Positions 21,620-28,881 of a stretch of 31,610 nucleotides of DNA are shown here, one piece after another. How positions within the stretch are numbered: the stretch's first letter is position 1; the number at the start of each line of letters is the position of its first letter. The stretch is from a virus, in IMG/VR virus record IMGVR_UViG_3300026519_000049, positions 1 through 31,610 of that record; one strand, 5' to 3'. The notes below the pieces were generated by a model, which did not search any database, was not told the origin of the DNA, and saw only the letters and a list, made by a program, of their open reading frames with translations. The translations under genes and the position numbers were made by a program.

Positions 21620-22399
21620 TCATCGTTCGGCGGCGACGTGCTCGACCCAGCATCGGCACCCCACCGTCTCCGATGCCGGTCCTGCCGGGTCGCGGGGATA
21701 TCTGAGCAGCGACATGCCGACTTTGAACGGTTCGCCGAGGGCGACCCGCTGCCCGTCCGCGTCGGCATGGGACGGCCGCACCCGGTCATCCCCCTGCGAC
21801 ACCCACACCTTCTGGTAGCGGCGGCCGGTCGACGCCGACACCTGCTCGGCGGCGGCCTGCTCGAACACGGACACGGCCTTCAGCACCTGGTCGAGTGCGA
21901 TCCGGTTCGCCCGCGTCGTGACCCATTCGGTCTGGTAGAGGCGCCGCAACGCCCGGGTGACTTCCCGGATCTGCGATGGGGGGCCGGCCTCCCGGAGGAC
22001 GGTGTGGATGCGGCGGCGGGACCGGACGATGATGCCGTCCGCCTGCTCCTCGAGGAACCGGGCGATCTGGGATGCTGGACGTCCCTCCCGGACGATCTGC
22101 TGCACCAGGGCGGTGAGCTGCTGGATCTGTTTGGCGTCCTCGTCGGCCCGTCCGGTCAACTCGTCGACCTTCGCCTGCCACACCACCTCCCCGACGAGGA
22201 TCCAAATGTCGGCGAGGGTGAACGCCCATTCGTCCACCGACAGGACGTCGGTCGGGTCGGGCGGATCCTGCCGTTGGACGGCGTCGATGAGCCGGGCGGC
22301 GTCGCGGCGCATCTGACGACGGACGATCCGCACCGCTGGGCGGTGCAGGGTGAGGGCACGTCGGAGACCGGCCGCCGCCCGGTCACGGCGATCCGGCAT
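21620..22399 (-). CDS. Mu gpF-like minor head (head morphogenesis) protein
   Basis: A 259-residue protein, mostly helical, with the gpF C-terminal box: YQTEWVTTRANRIALDQ, RYQKVWVSQGDDRVRPSHADADGQRVALGEPFKVGMSLLRYPRD, ETVGCRCWVEHV. The V.QGDDRVRPSHADADGQ...P....LRYP.D......GCRC signature is specific to this family, which acts with the portal in head assembly and in some phages is ejected with DNA. ATG 22399 overlaps the portal end by 17 bp. It lies between portal and protease as expected. Confidence 0.88.
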   Translation of the reverse strand: MPDRRDRAAAGLRRALTLHRPAVRIVRRQMRRDAARLIDAVQRQDPPDPTDVLSVDEWAFTLADIWILVGEVVWQAKVDELTGRADEDAKQIQQLTALVQQIVREGRPASQIARFLEEQADGIIVRSRRRIHTVLREAGPPSQIREVTRALRRLYQTEWVTTRANRIALDQVLKAVSVFEQAAAEQVSASTGRRYQKVWVSQGDDRVRPSHADADGQRVALGEPFKVGMSLLRYPRDPAGPASETVGCRCWVEHVAAER

Positions 22400-23717
22400 C
22401 GAGCATCCGGGCGGCGTCGGCGGCGGGGTCGTCACCTGGCCGCACCTCGGTGACCGACACGGGCCGCAAATAGACGTCGTCGCCTGGCTGTGGCCGCATC
22501 CCGACCCGGATCTTCGCCTCGGCGACGGTGATCCACCCCGACCGCACCGCCTTGTCGACCCGCTCCCATAGCCGATGCTCGTCCTCCGCCAACGCCCGGA
22601 CGTCACGGAGCCGGAACGCCACCCAGCGGCCGGGTCTCGAGTCGACGTCGGGGAGGAGCTGGCGGGTGAGCTGCCGGGCGACCCGCGACCAGTCGGGGAT
22701 CATCGTCCGTTCGGTGAACGCCTCGAGGAGGGTGACGGATTCGGAGCGGCCGGACGATGCGGTGAGGCCGGCGCCCATCCCGGCGAGGATGGACGGGACG
22801 CCACACACCGCCGGGATCCGCTCCTCCGGCACCCTGCGCAGCGCGGACACGTCGAGCTGTTCCGGGGTGAATGCGGTGACGACGGGGCGGAGCCGGCCGG
22901 ACAGGATGAGCGGCCGGCCCGCCTTCTCGCCGGAGAACCGGTCCCGCCAGCGGCGGGCGATGGCGTCCGCCTCCGACTCGGACGGCCCGGGCGACGTCGG
23001 ATCCTCCGGCGCCAAAACGACGCCGGGGATGCCCATGTTGGAGAGCAGCCCGGCGATGAGTTTGGCGGCAGCTTCGTCACCGACCACCTCTTTGAGGACC
23101 GTCTTGATGGGGCCGACACCGAGGGCGTGGTCGCCGGGGTCGAGTCCGAGCCGCAGATGGACGATGTCCGCCGGGTCGATCAGCACCTCCCCACCTGTCC
23201 CGGGCCGATACGCGTAGGCGTCGATGTTGCGGCCGGTGTCGGGACCGCCCCGGTCTTTGAGCCGGATCGGGGTGACGAGGTCGGGGCGGAGCGGCCAGAG
23301 CTCGACCGGCCGACCGGCGCCGTTCCTCGCTTTCCACAAGTAGGCGTTGCCGTCGAGCCTCGTAGCCCAGACGTAGTAGTGCCACAGCAGATCAGACGTC
23401 ATCTCCGGGTTGGGGTTCTCGAGGAGGTCCGGGAGCGGATGATCTTCGATCTCGACGGGCTGCCCATCGTCGCCGATCTCCCACACCGCCGGAGGCGGCT
23501 CCGCCCACGCGTCGGTGAGCACCCGGAGGGTGGCGTGGACGATGGAGTTGGAGGCGCCATCCCCGACCTGGCGGATCTGGTCCATCCACGCCGCCTGCGA
23601 CGTCCACCACGGCGTCCATGACGGTGACGGCACCCCGACGTCGAGACGTTTCCGCCGCGGTTCCGGCCGGCCGGCCTGCCATGCCGTTTTGACCGTGTCG
23701 ATGAGACCCATCGGCAT
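22383..23717 (-). CDS. Portal protein, HK97 type
   Basis: A 444-residue protein. It shows typical portal features: SNSIVHATLRVLTDAWAEPP, HPLPDLLENPNPEMTSDLLWHYYVWATRLDGNAYLWKARN, GRPVELWPLRPDLVTPIR, DIVHLRLGLDPGDHALGVGPIKTVLKEV, SNMGIPGVVLAP, FTPEQLDVSALRRVPEERIPAVCGVPSILAG, and the C-terminal clip/wing part ending DDVYLRPVS. The dodecameric portal forms the DNA gate and docks the terminase. Start ATG 23717 lies in the ATGA overlap with TerL; Met 23711 is an alternative. Confidence 0.92.
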   Translation of the reverse strand: MPMGLIDTVKTAWQAGRPEPRRKRLDVGVPSPSWTPWWTSQAAWMDQIRQVGDGASNSIVHATLRVLTDAWAEPPPAVWEIGDDGQPVEIEDHPLPDLLENPNPEMTSDLLWHYYVWATRLDGNAYLWKARNGAGRPVELWPLRPDLVTPIRLKDRGGPDTGRNIDAYAYRPGTGGEVLIDPADIVHLRLGLDPGDHALGVGPIKTVLKEVVGDEAAAKLIAGLLSNMGIPGVVLAPEDPTSPGPSESEADAIARRWRDRFSGEKAGRPLILSGRLRPVVTAFTPEQLDVSALRRVPEERIPAVCGVPSILAGMGAGLTASSGRSESVTLLEAFTERTMIPDWSRVARQLTRQLLPDVDSRPGRWVAFRLRDVRALAEDEHRLWERVDKAVRSGWITVAEAKIRVGMRPQPGDDVYLRPVSVTEVRPGDDPAADAARMLDAGSP

Positions 23718-24958
23718 CAGTATGCCACCCACCGGCGGTTGGCGGTGGCGACGGAGACGAGGTAGGCGGCGGCGTCCACCTGGTCGTCGTGGCCGCCCTC
23801 GGGGAACGCCCGCAGTTCGGCGACGAAATCGGGGAGCCACGGGGCGTGGCGGGGGATGCGGAACCGGCCCGCTTCGACGGCGGCGGCGAGCGGCAACGCC
23901 CTGGTGACCTTGTCCCGGTCGGGTCGGATCGGCATGACCGGCAACCCCTCCGCGCGGCCATGCTGCACCAGACTGGCCTGGTAGGCGGTTGCTTCGACCC
24001 AAATGACGGTGGCGGACCATCGGCGGCGGAGCCGTTCGGCGACGTCGAGCACCTGGTGGGAGGGGATGCGGTCCCGCACCACCTCGAGCAGGCAAATCGT
24101 GCCGTCGGCGGTGACGGCGGCGGCGGCGGCGACGGTGTAGTCGGCGCCTTGCCGGGTGGAGAGGGCGGGGTCGACGGTGACATGAACGGTGCAGTCGTCC
24201 AGCGGCGTCGGGGTGGCGTCGACGACGACAGCCAGTGTGTCGCCGTCGGCGACGACGTCGTAGGGTTGGAGGCGGTCGACGTCGATGATGCCGCCAGCGA
24301 TGCCGACGAACTCGGCGCCGAACTCCTGCCGGAAAAGAACGTCGCCGAGGTCGTCCCGGGCGGCTTCGATTTCCGCCGGGTCGAGGTATGGGTTGTCCCA
24401 CGAGGGGCGGTGCCACCTCGACCATCCGTCGGCGTGCTCCGCCTGCTGCCACAGATCCCACAGCCAGTTGAACCCTTTGGGTGTGGAGATGAACATTGCG
24501 GCGCCGTGCCGGTCGGTGAGGGTGGGGCGGAGCGACTGGTGCCACGCCTCCGGTTTCATCCGCCCCGCCTCGTCGAGGACGACGAAGTCGAGGCCTGCAC
24601 CGACGAGCAGCTCGGGCCGGTCGGCGGATCTGACTTCGATGCGGCCGCCGCCGGGCAGGTCGATGCGGCGCCGCTGCAGATGGATTTGGGCGCCGGGGAT
24701 CTGCCGGGCGATCCGCTTCATGGGATCCCACCCTTCGTCGGCGACATGGTGGGTGGGTGCGACCCACCAGGCACGGCCCGGCCTCCGGTCGTCCGGCCGC
24801 CACCACCTGTCCCCGAGTGCGACCCGGAAGCAGCATCGGACCGCCAACCGGGTTTTCCCGAAGCGGCGGCCGGCGACGACGATCTTGTGGCGGGTCGGGT
24901 CGTCGTCGATGGGTTGCTGGCCGGGATGCAGCGGCGGCAACGTGATGACCATCGGCAT
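23717..24958 (-). CDS. terL: Terminase large subunit
   Basis: A 413-residue packaging motor. ATPase domain: Walker A GRRFGKT (30-36), Walker B VVLDEA (126-131), coupling motif ISTPKG (157-162). Nuclease domain: Asp263 in VTVDPALS, Glu322 in VIWVEATAY and the Asp cluster 391-395 in GGHDDQVDAAAYL, as in RNase H-like terminases. It cuts and translocates DNA into the prohead. Length is at the compact end for the family, and no zinc or HNH addition is seen. ATG 24958 follows the preceding TGA without a gap. Confidence 0.93.
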   Translation of the reverse strand: MPMVITLPPLHPGQQPIDDDPTRHKIVVAGRRFGKTRLAVRCCFRVALGDRWWRPDDRRPGRAWWVAPTHHVADEGWDPMKRIARQIPGAQIHLQRRRIDLPGGGRIEVRSADRPELLVGAGLDFVVLDEAGRMKPEAWHQSLRPTLTDRHGAAMFISTPKGFNWLWDLWQQAEHADGWSRWHRPSWDNPYLDPAEIEAARDDLGDVLFRQEFGAEFVGIAGGIIDVDRLQPYDVVADGDTLAVVVDATPTPLDDCTVHVTVDPALSTRQGADYTVAAAAAVTADGTICLLEVVRDRIPSHQVLDVAERLRRRWSATVIWVEATAYQASLVQHGRAEGLPVMPIRPDRDKVTRALPLAAAVEAGRFRIPRHAPWLPDFVAELRAFPEGGHDDQVDAAAYLVSVATANRRWVAY

Positions 24959-25204
24959 TCAGTCGCCTCCCCGTCGGGATCCGGTTTTGGCGCGGCGTCG
25001 CAAATCGGGGGCCGGCGGATCGTCCAGGTTCTCCGGCGGGTCGCCGTGGCGGAGGTGATGCTCGAGGATGAGGCGGAGCCGCTGCGCCTCCCGGCGGGTC
25101 AACGTCGCCCAGTCGACCCCGAGCTCCCGGCATTTGACGGCGCCGGCGATGAGCAGCAGCCCCTCCCGCTGCGCCGCCGAGGCGGGCCGGTCACCCGCCA
25201 TCAT
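24959..25204 (-). CDS. Small protein between terminase subunits
   Basis: An 81-residue protein: RPASAAQREGLLLIAGAVKCRELGVDWATLTRREAQRLRLILEHHLRHGDPPENLDDPPAPDLRRRAKTG. It has two helices and an Arg/Pro-rich tail. The start overlaps TerS (ATG 25204 or 25201) and the stop abuts TerL. No family is recognised. A packaging accessory is suggested only by its place. Confidence 0.6.
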   Translation of the reverse strand: MMAGDRPASAAQREGLLLIAGAVKCRELGVDWATLTRREAQRLRLILEHHLRHGDPPENLDDPPAPDLRRRAKTGSRRGGD

Positions 25205-25727
25205 GGCCGGATGGGAGTTGGCGGACGTCGTCGACCTGGGCCGGCTGGTCCGGCCAGGTGAGCCGCACCTCGACGACGGTGTCGGCGTCCCCGTCGGCGT
25301 TCGCGCGTCCGACCGCGAACCGTTCGGGGAAGCGCCGCTCTAAGAGTTTGTCCCACATGCGCCAGTCGTCGCCGCCGACCCGCTGCATCTGGGCGATGGC
25401 GGAGGCGATGAATCTGGAGTCGGCTTGGTAGACGCGGTCGGCAAACTCGACATAGATGTCGTGGTGGTTGTTGATGGTGTCGGCGATTTTCTGTTTGGGC
25501 CAGGATCGGGTGATGGGGATGCGGCGGCGTTTCGCTTCGGCGATGAGGTCGGTTTTGGTGTGGGTGTCGGGGTCGACGGGGTTGTGGCGGCCGCGTTGGA
25601 GCCATTGGAAGAGGGTGGCGGGGTGGATGCCTGCGGCGCGGGCGGCGTCGTCTCGGGGGACGCCGCGTTCGATGAGGCCGACGATGAGGTCGGCGACGTC
25701 GGGGGTGAGTTTGGTGGGGCGTCCCAT
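25191..25727 (-). CDS. terS: Terminase small subunit
   Basis: A 178-residue protein. The N-terminal helix-turn-helix is MGRPTKLTPDVADLIVGLIE with RGVPRDDAARAAGIHPATLFQWLQRGR, the standard phage TerS start. The oligomerisation helices follow, with FADRVYQADSRFIASAIAQM and WRMWDKLLERRFPERFA. It recognises the pac/cos site and loads TerL. The preceding bases (CCCCACCC) hold no ribosome-binding site, while TAACAT stands eight bases before the ATG, so translation is probably from a leaderless mRNA. It is the first gene of the late operon. Confidence 0.88.
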   Translation of the reverse strand: MGRPTKLTPDVADLIVGLIERGVPRDDAARAAGIHPATLFQWLQRGRHNPVDPDTHTKTDLIAEAKRRRIPITRSWPKQKIADTINNHHDIYVEFADRVYQADSRFIASAIAQMQRVGGDDWRMWDKLLERRFPERFAVGRANADGDADTVVEVRLTWPDQPAQVDDVRQLPSGHDGG

Positions 25728-25735
25728 GGGTGGGG

Positions 25736-25741
25736 ATGTTA
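25736..25741 (-). promoter_or_regulatory. Possible -10 box of a leaderless late promoter
   Basis: TAACAT on the minus strand, eight bases upstream of the TerS ATG, matches the actinobacterial TANNNT -10. Transcription would begin at or within a couple of bases of the start codon, which agrees with the lack of a ribosome-binding site. No TTGACA-like -35 is at the expected distance, so an activator may be needed, as befits a late promoter. Confidence 0.4.
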
Positions 25742-25764
25742 TCGGGTGTGGGGTGGGTTCCGGC

Positions 25765-25829
25765 TTGACATGTCCGGGCAGGGCTGATAATGTGCATGGT
25801 GTAAGGACTGGCCGGATCGGAAAGGAGAC
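25765..25829 (+). promoter_or_regulatory. Promoter-leader copy 1
   Basis: TTGACA (25765-25770), 17-bp spacer, TAATGT (25788-25793, TANNNT type; GATAAT at 25786 is an alternative -10), then a leader ending GGAAAGGAGAC. It is 65 bp long and almost identical to the copies at 28079 and 29915. It drives the first right-arm unit, with the ribosome-binding site five bases or so before the ATG at 25834, and is divergent from the TerS start. Confidence 0.8.
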
Positions 25830-25833
25830 GCAG

Positions 25834-26157
25834 ATGGCCGACACGACGAGGACCGCCAGGGTGGTCGAGCTGATGGATCGGGAGGGGCTGGCTGGGTGGA
25901 TGACCGGGCCGGACCGGGAGCGGGTCGCCGCCAAGGTGGCGGAGATGGCCGCCGACGTCGACGACAACACCGTGGTGATGATGGTGGTGGATGAGGCGGA
26001 GCGGGTCGGCACCGAGATCCGGGCCGCCTACAACCGGGCCGCCAGGGCCGGATCCCGGACGGCGAAGATGGACGCCGCCCGGGACGCCGACGTCGACGAG
26101 GGGACGGTCGACGGGTACTTCGCCGCCTTCGTCGCCCGCCTGCGGGCCGGACGGTGA
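25834..26157 (+). CDS. Hypothetical protein, first gene of right-arm unit 1
   Basis: A 107-residue, mostly helical, acidic/basic-mixed protein: RVVELMDREGLAGWMTGPDRERVAAKVAEMAADVDDNTVVMMVVDEAERVGTEIRAAYNRAARAG and DEGTVDGYFAAFVARLRAGR. No family is recognised. It is placed directly behind the strong repeated promoter-leader, so it should be among the most highly expressed early genes. The start is fixed by AAGGAG upstream of ATG 25834. Confidence 0.7.
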   Translation: MADTTRTARVVELMDREGLAGWMTGPDRERVAAKVAEMAADVDDNTVVMMVVDEAERVGTEIRAAYNRAARAGSRTAKMDAARDADVDEGTVDGYFAAFVARLRAGR

Positions 26158-26177
26158 CCGGACACGAGAAAGGAGAC

Positions 26178-26525
26178 ATGATGATGGAGCATCTGTGGAC
26201 GATGGAGACGGCCGACGGGACGACGGTGGAGGTGTGGCGGATGGCCGACCGGCAGGTCGGATTCGTCGCCGACGTCGACCGGCCCGCATCCGAGGGGCCT
26301 GGGTTGGCGAGGTGGTGGGAGCGGACGCTGTGGTTCGACACCGCGCCGGTCCCGATGACGGTCTGGATCGCCGCCGACGGACGGCCCGTCGCAGCCACCC
26401 CGAATAACGTCGACCTGTGGGAATGGCTCGACGGCCTCGCCGCCTTCGGCACGTTCCGGGTCGTCTGGACCACCGACGGCTACGACGACCTCGGCGCCGA
26501 CGAACTGCTGGAGAGGAGGATCTGA
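26178..26525 (+). CDS. Hypothetical protein
   Basis: About 115 residues, beta-rich and tryptophan-rich (HLWTMETADGTTVEVWRMADRQVGFVADVDRP, LARWWERTLWFDTAPVPMTVWIAADGRP). Three successive ATGs (26178, 26181, 26184) follow AAGGAG; 26181 or 26184 has the better spacing. GTG 26154, overlapping the previous stop, is a less likely start. No family is recognised. Its stop overlaps the next ATG by one base. Confidence 0.65.
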   Translation: MMMEHLWTMETADGTTVEVWRMADRQVGFVADVDRPASEGPGLARWWERTLWFDTAPVPMTVWIAADGRPVAATPNNVDLWEWLDGLAAFGTFRVVWTTDGYDDLGADELLERRI

Positions 26526-26989
26526 TGGCGAAGATGATGACGGCGGCGGTGTGGTGCCGCAGCTGCGACCTGTGGCGCCACGACATCGACCCGGGCGGCG
26601 CCTGCCCCAACTGCGGGATGCCGATGCTCCCCGAGGAGCCAGACCGATGGGAGGGGATGCACATCCCCCGCATCGGCGACGCCACCATTTGGATCGGAGT
26701 GCGGGTCGACCCCGCCGACCGGCCCGTCTGGGAGCGGCTCGAGTCGGTCGCCGACACCGCCGCCTCCGGATGCGTCATCCACGTCCGGGGTGGCATCTGG
26801 ACCGGCGCCGCAGTCTCCACCCACGACGGGTTCTGGACGGCGGTCGTCGGTCGGGACGACAAGACGGCGATCGTCCTCTGGTCCGACGACGCACCCCGCG
26901 GCGGTGACGGTCTCGCACCCGCCGCGATCTTCGACCGGGACGACCGGGCCGTCTGGGAGATGGTCCGCCACCTCCACGCCAGGCGGTGA
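26525..26989 (+). CDS. Zinc-ribbon protein of unknown function
   Basis: A 154-residue protein. The N-terminus carries VWCRSCDLWRHDIDPGGACPNCGMPM, a CxxC...CxxC zinc ribbon. The rest is a mixed alpha/beta domain (TIWIGVRVDPADRPVWERLESVADTAASGCVIHVRGGIW, FWTAVVGRDDKTAIVLWSDDAP). I do not recognise the family. Sharing an operon with a PP-loop protein may hint at nucleic-acid work, but that is inference. Confidence 0.65.
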   Translation: MAKMMTAAVWCRSCDLWRHDIDPGGACPNCGMPMLPEEPDRWEGMHIPRIGDATIWIGVRVDPADRPVWERLESVADTAASGCVIHVRGGIWTGAAVSTHDGFWTAVVGRDDKTAIVLWSDDAPRGGDGLAPAAIFDRDDRAVWEMVRHLHARR

Positions 26990-27288
26990 CCCAACCAACC
27001 CTCACATCAGGACGGTGGGTGGACGCACAACGGGAGGCGTCCACCCGCCTCCGCGCCGCCGCCGACACCGGAGACTGGCCGGCCGAATGCGCCGCCATCC
27101 TCCACCAGGCCGCCGACCACTGCGACCAGGCCACCGTCGACACCCCAACCGGCTGGTGGATGATCTGGCTGCCGCACATCGCCGCCACCTGGCGGATCGG
27201 CGACAGCCACCCCGACACGGACGTCGCCCAAGCCGCCGCACGGGTCCGCCGCACCATTCTCGAGGCCGCCACCGTGATGCCACCATGA
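26986..27288 (+). CDS. Hypothetical helical protein
   Basis: A 100-residue protein from a GTG in a GTGA overlap. REASTRLRAAADTGDWPAECAAILHQAADHCDQATVDTPTGWWMIWLPHIAATWRIGD is followed by a helix, DVAQAAARVRRTILEAATV. It is mostly helical. Nothing recognisable. Its stop overlaps the start of the PP-loop gene (ATGA), suggesting coupled synthesis. Confidence 0.6.
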   Translation: MTQPTLTSGRWVDAQREASTRLRAAADTGDWPAECAAILHQAADHCDQATVDTPTGWWMIWLPHIAATWRIGDSHPDTDVAQAAARVRRTILEAATVMPP

Positions 27289-28073
27289 CCACCATGCGGC
27301 ACATCGTGATGTTCTCCGGCGGTGTCGGCTCGTTCCTCGCCGCAGCCAGGACCGTCGACTTCTACGGCCCCGACGCCGTCACCCTGCTGTTCGCAGACAC
27401 CCGCATCGAGGACGACGATCTGTACCGATTCGTCGACGACGCCGCCGACCATCTCGGCGCAAAGCTCGTCACCATCGCCGACGGCCGCACCCCGTGGCAA
27501 CTATTCGCCGACGTCCGCATGATCGGCAACACCCGGGCGGACATCTGCTCGCGGGTGCTCAAACGTGACCTCATGCGCCGATGGATCGACGACCACGCCG
27601 ACCCGGACGACACCACCATCGTCCTCGGCATCGACTGGACCGAACATCACCGCTTCGACCGGGTGCGTCACCGGTGGAAACCGTGGACCGTCACCGCGCC
27701 GATGTGCGACCCGCCGCTGCTCGACAAACCCGAGATGATCGCCGAGGTGCGGCGCCGCGGCATCGAACCGCCACGCCTCTACCAGCTCGGATTCCCCCAC
27801 AACAACTGCGGCGGGTTCTGCGTCAAAGCCGGGATCGGCCAGTTCCTGCTCCTCCTCGAGAAACTCCCCGACCGGTATCGGGCGCACGAGGCCGAGGAGG
27901 AGCGGGTCCGACGGATCATCGGCAAAGACGTCGCGGTCCTCCGGGACCGACGTGGCGGCACCACCCGGCCGCTCACCCTCGCCGAGCTCCGCCGGCGGGT
28001 CGAGGCCGGCGGCGAGCAGCTCACCCTCGACGGCATCGACGAGTTCGGCGGATGCGGATGCGCCATCGAATAA
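27285..28073 (+). CDS. PAPS-reductase-like PP-loop ATPase
   Basis: A 262-residue protein of the adenine-nucleotide alpha-hydrolase superfamily. The PP-loop SGGVGS (11-16) follows a beta strand (HIVMF). LLFADTRIEDDDLYRFVDD, the ADICSRVLKRD segment with Cys87, and IVLGIDWTEHHR fit the phage/DndC-like PAPS reductase group. Cys174 and Cys178 (HNNCGGFCVKAGIGQF) and the terminal GGCGC could hold an Fe-S cluster or relay sulfur. Such proteins activate a substrate by adenylation, often for sulfur transfer. Whether the target is DNA, tRNA or sulfate cannot be told. The nearby C5-methyltransferase makes a nucleic-acid target attractive. Confidence 0.8.
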   Translation: MTTMRHIVMFSGGVGSFLAAARTVDFYGPDAVTLLFADTRIEDDDLYRFVDDAADHLGAKLVTIADGRTPWQLFADVRMIGNTRADICSRVLKRDLMRRWIDDHADPDDTTIVLGIDWTEHHRFDRVRHRWKPWTVTAPMCDPPLLDKPEMIAEVRRRGIEPPRLYQLGFPHNNCGGFCVKAGIGQFLLLLEKLPDRYRAHEAEEERVRRIIGKDVAVLRDRRGGTTRPLTLAELRRRVEAGGEQLTLDGIDEFGGCGCAIE

Positions 28074-28078
28074 ACCCC

Positions 28079-28143
28079 TTGACATGTCCGGGCAGGGCTG
28101 ATAATGTGCGGGATGTAAGGACTGGCCGGATCGGAAAGGAGAC
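28079..28143 (+). promoter_or_regulatory. Promoter-leader copy 2
   Basis: TTGACA at 28079, a 17-bp spacer, TAATGT at 28102, then a leader with the same 24-base 3' end as the other copies. It differs from copy 1 only around the presumed transcription start. It lies six bases after the stop of the PP-loop gene and starts the second right-arm unit at ATG 28148. Confidence 0.8.
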
Positions 28144-28147
28144 ACAC

Positions 28148-28564
28148 ATGGCCACCACCAGCATCACCCACGGAACCCGCACCTGGGTCCTCAACACCGA
28201 CGGCGACGTCTGGGACCGCGACGAGCTCGTCACCGAACTCGTCCGGGATCTGCACCCCCGCCACCTCACCCCGGGCGACGACGGCACCCACATCGTCCGC
28301 TGCCCCGACTGCGGCCAGACCGAGATCTGGACCGACCGGGAGCTCGCCGACCACGGCCGCTGCCGCACCACCGACGCCCGGTGTGTCTGCGACGACGTCG
28401 TCGACGACCTCGACGAGGTCCGCCTCGTCGACCTGATCGACACCCGCCGCTTCGACCGCCGCATCCGCGGCGCCGCCGTCGAGGCGCTCGTCGACCGTCT
28501 GGAGGCCGACGGGTGGATCGTCAATGTCCAGGACGGCGAGATCACCGTCTGGGAGATCGTCTGA
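28148..28564 (+). CDS. Hypothetical protein with Cys cluster
   Basis: A 138-residue acidic protein: WVLNTDGDVWDRDELVTELVRDL, then HIVRCPDCGQTEIWTDRELADHGRCRTTDARCVCDDVVDD, then helices ending GWIVNVQDGEITVWEIV. CPDC with the following Cys residues suggests a zinc-binding module in mid-protein. It is the first gene of unit 2, behind a strong promoter. No family is recognised. Confidence 0.65.
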   Translation: MATTSITHGTRTWVLNTDGDVWDRDELVTELVRDLHPRHLTPGDDGTHIVRCPDCGQTEIWTDRELADHGRCRTTDARCVCDDVVDDLDEVRLVDLIDTRRFDRRIRGAAVEALVDRLEADGWIVNVQDGEITVWEIV

Positions 28565-28593
28565 CCCGCACCGACCCGAGAGGAGACACCGAC

Positions 28594-28881
28594 ATGACCA
28601 CCATCACCACCAGGACCGACCTCCGCAACCACATCGCCGACCTGTTCCAGGAATGGGACGTCGACAACTACGACGGCTTCGTCGACGCCATGACCGCCGC
28701 ATGGCATCGGCTGTGGGGGCTGCGGAACGCCGCCTCCCACCAGGATGTCGACCGGATCGCCGCCGTGCTCGCCCGCCTCGCCGACCACGACCCGACCCAG
28801 ACCGTCGCCGACGCCAGGGCCGAACTCGCCGAGCTGGGCCTGTCCCTCGCCGACATCGACCGGGTCCTCGCCGAGCTGTGA
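28594..28881 (+). CDS. Small helical hypothetical protein
   Basis: A 95-residue protein: TDLRNHIADLFQEWDVDNYDGFVDAMTAAWHRLWGLRNAASHQDVDRIAAVLARLADHDPTQTVADARAELAELGLSLADIDRVLAEL, all helical. ATG 28594 follows GAGAGGAGAC, which echoes the end of the shared leader. Its stop overlaps the methyltransferase GTG. It may act with that enzyme; no family is recognised. Confidence 0.65.
   Translation: MTTITTRTDLRNHIADLFQEWDVDNYDGFVDAMTAAWHRLWGLRNAASHQDVDRIAAVLARLADHDPTQTVADARAELAELGLSLADIDRVLAEL

Noticed and set aside
23718-25133. Upstream extension of the portal frame over the TerL gene, giving a frame of more than 900 codons
   Set aside because: The portal motifs begin only at Met 23717; the extension is Arg/Pro-rich shadow of TerL.
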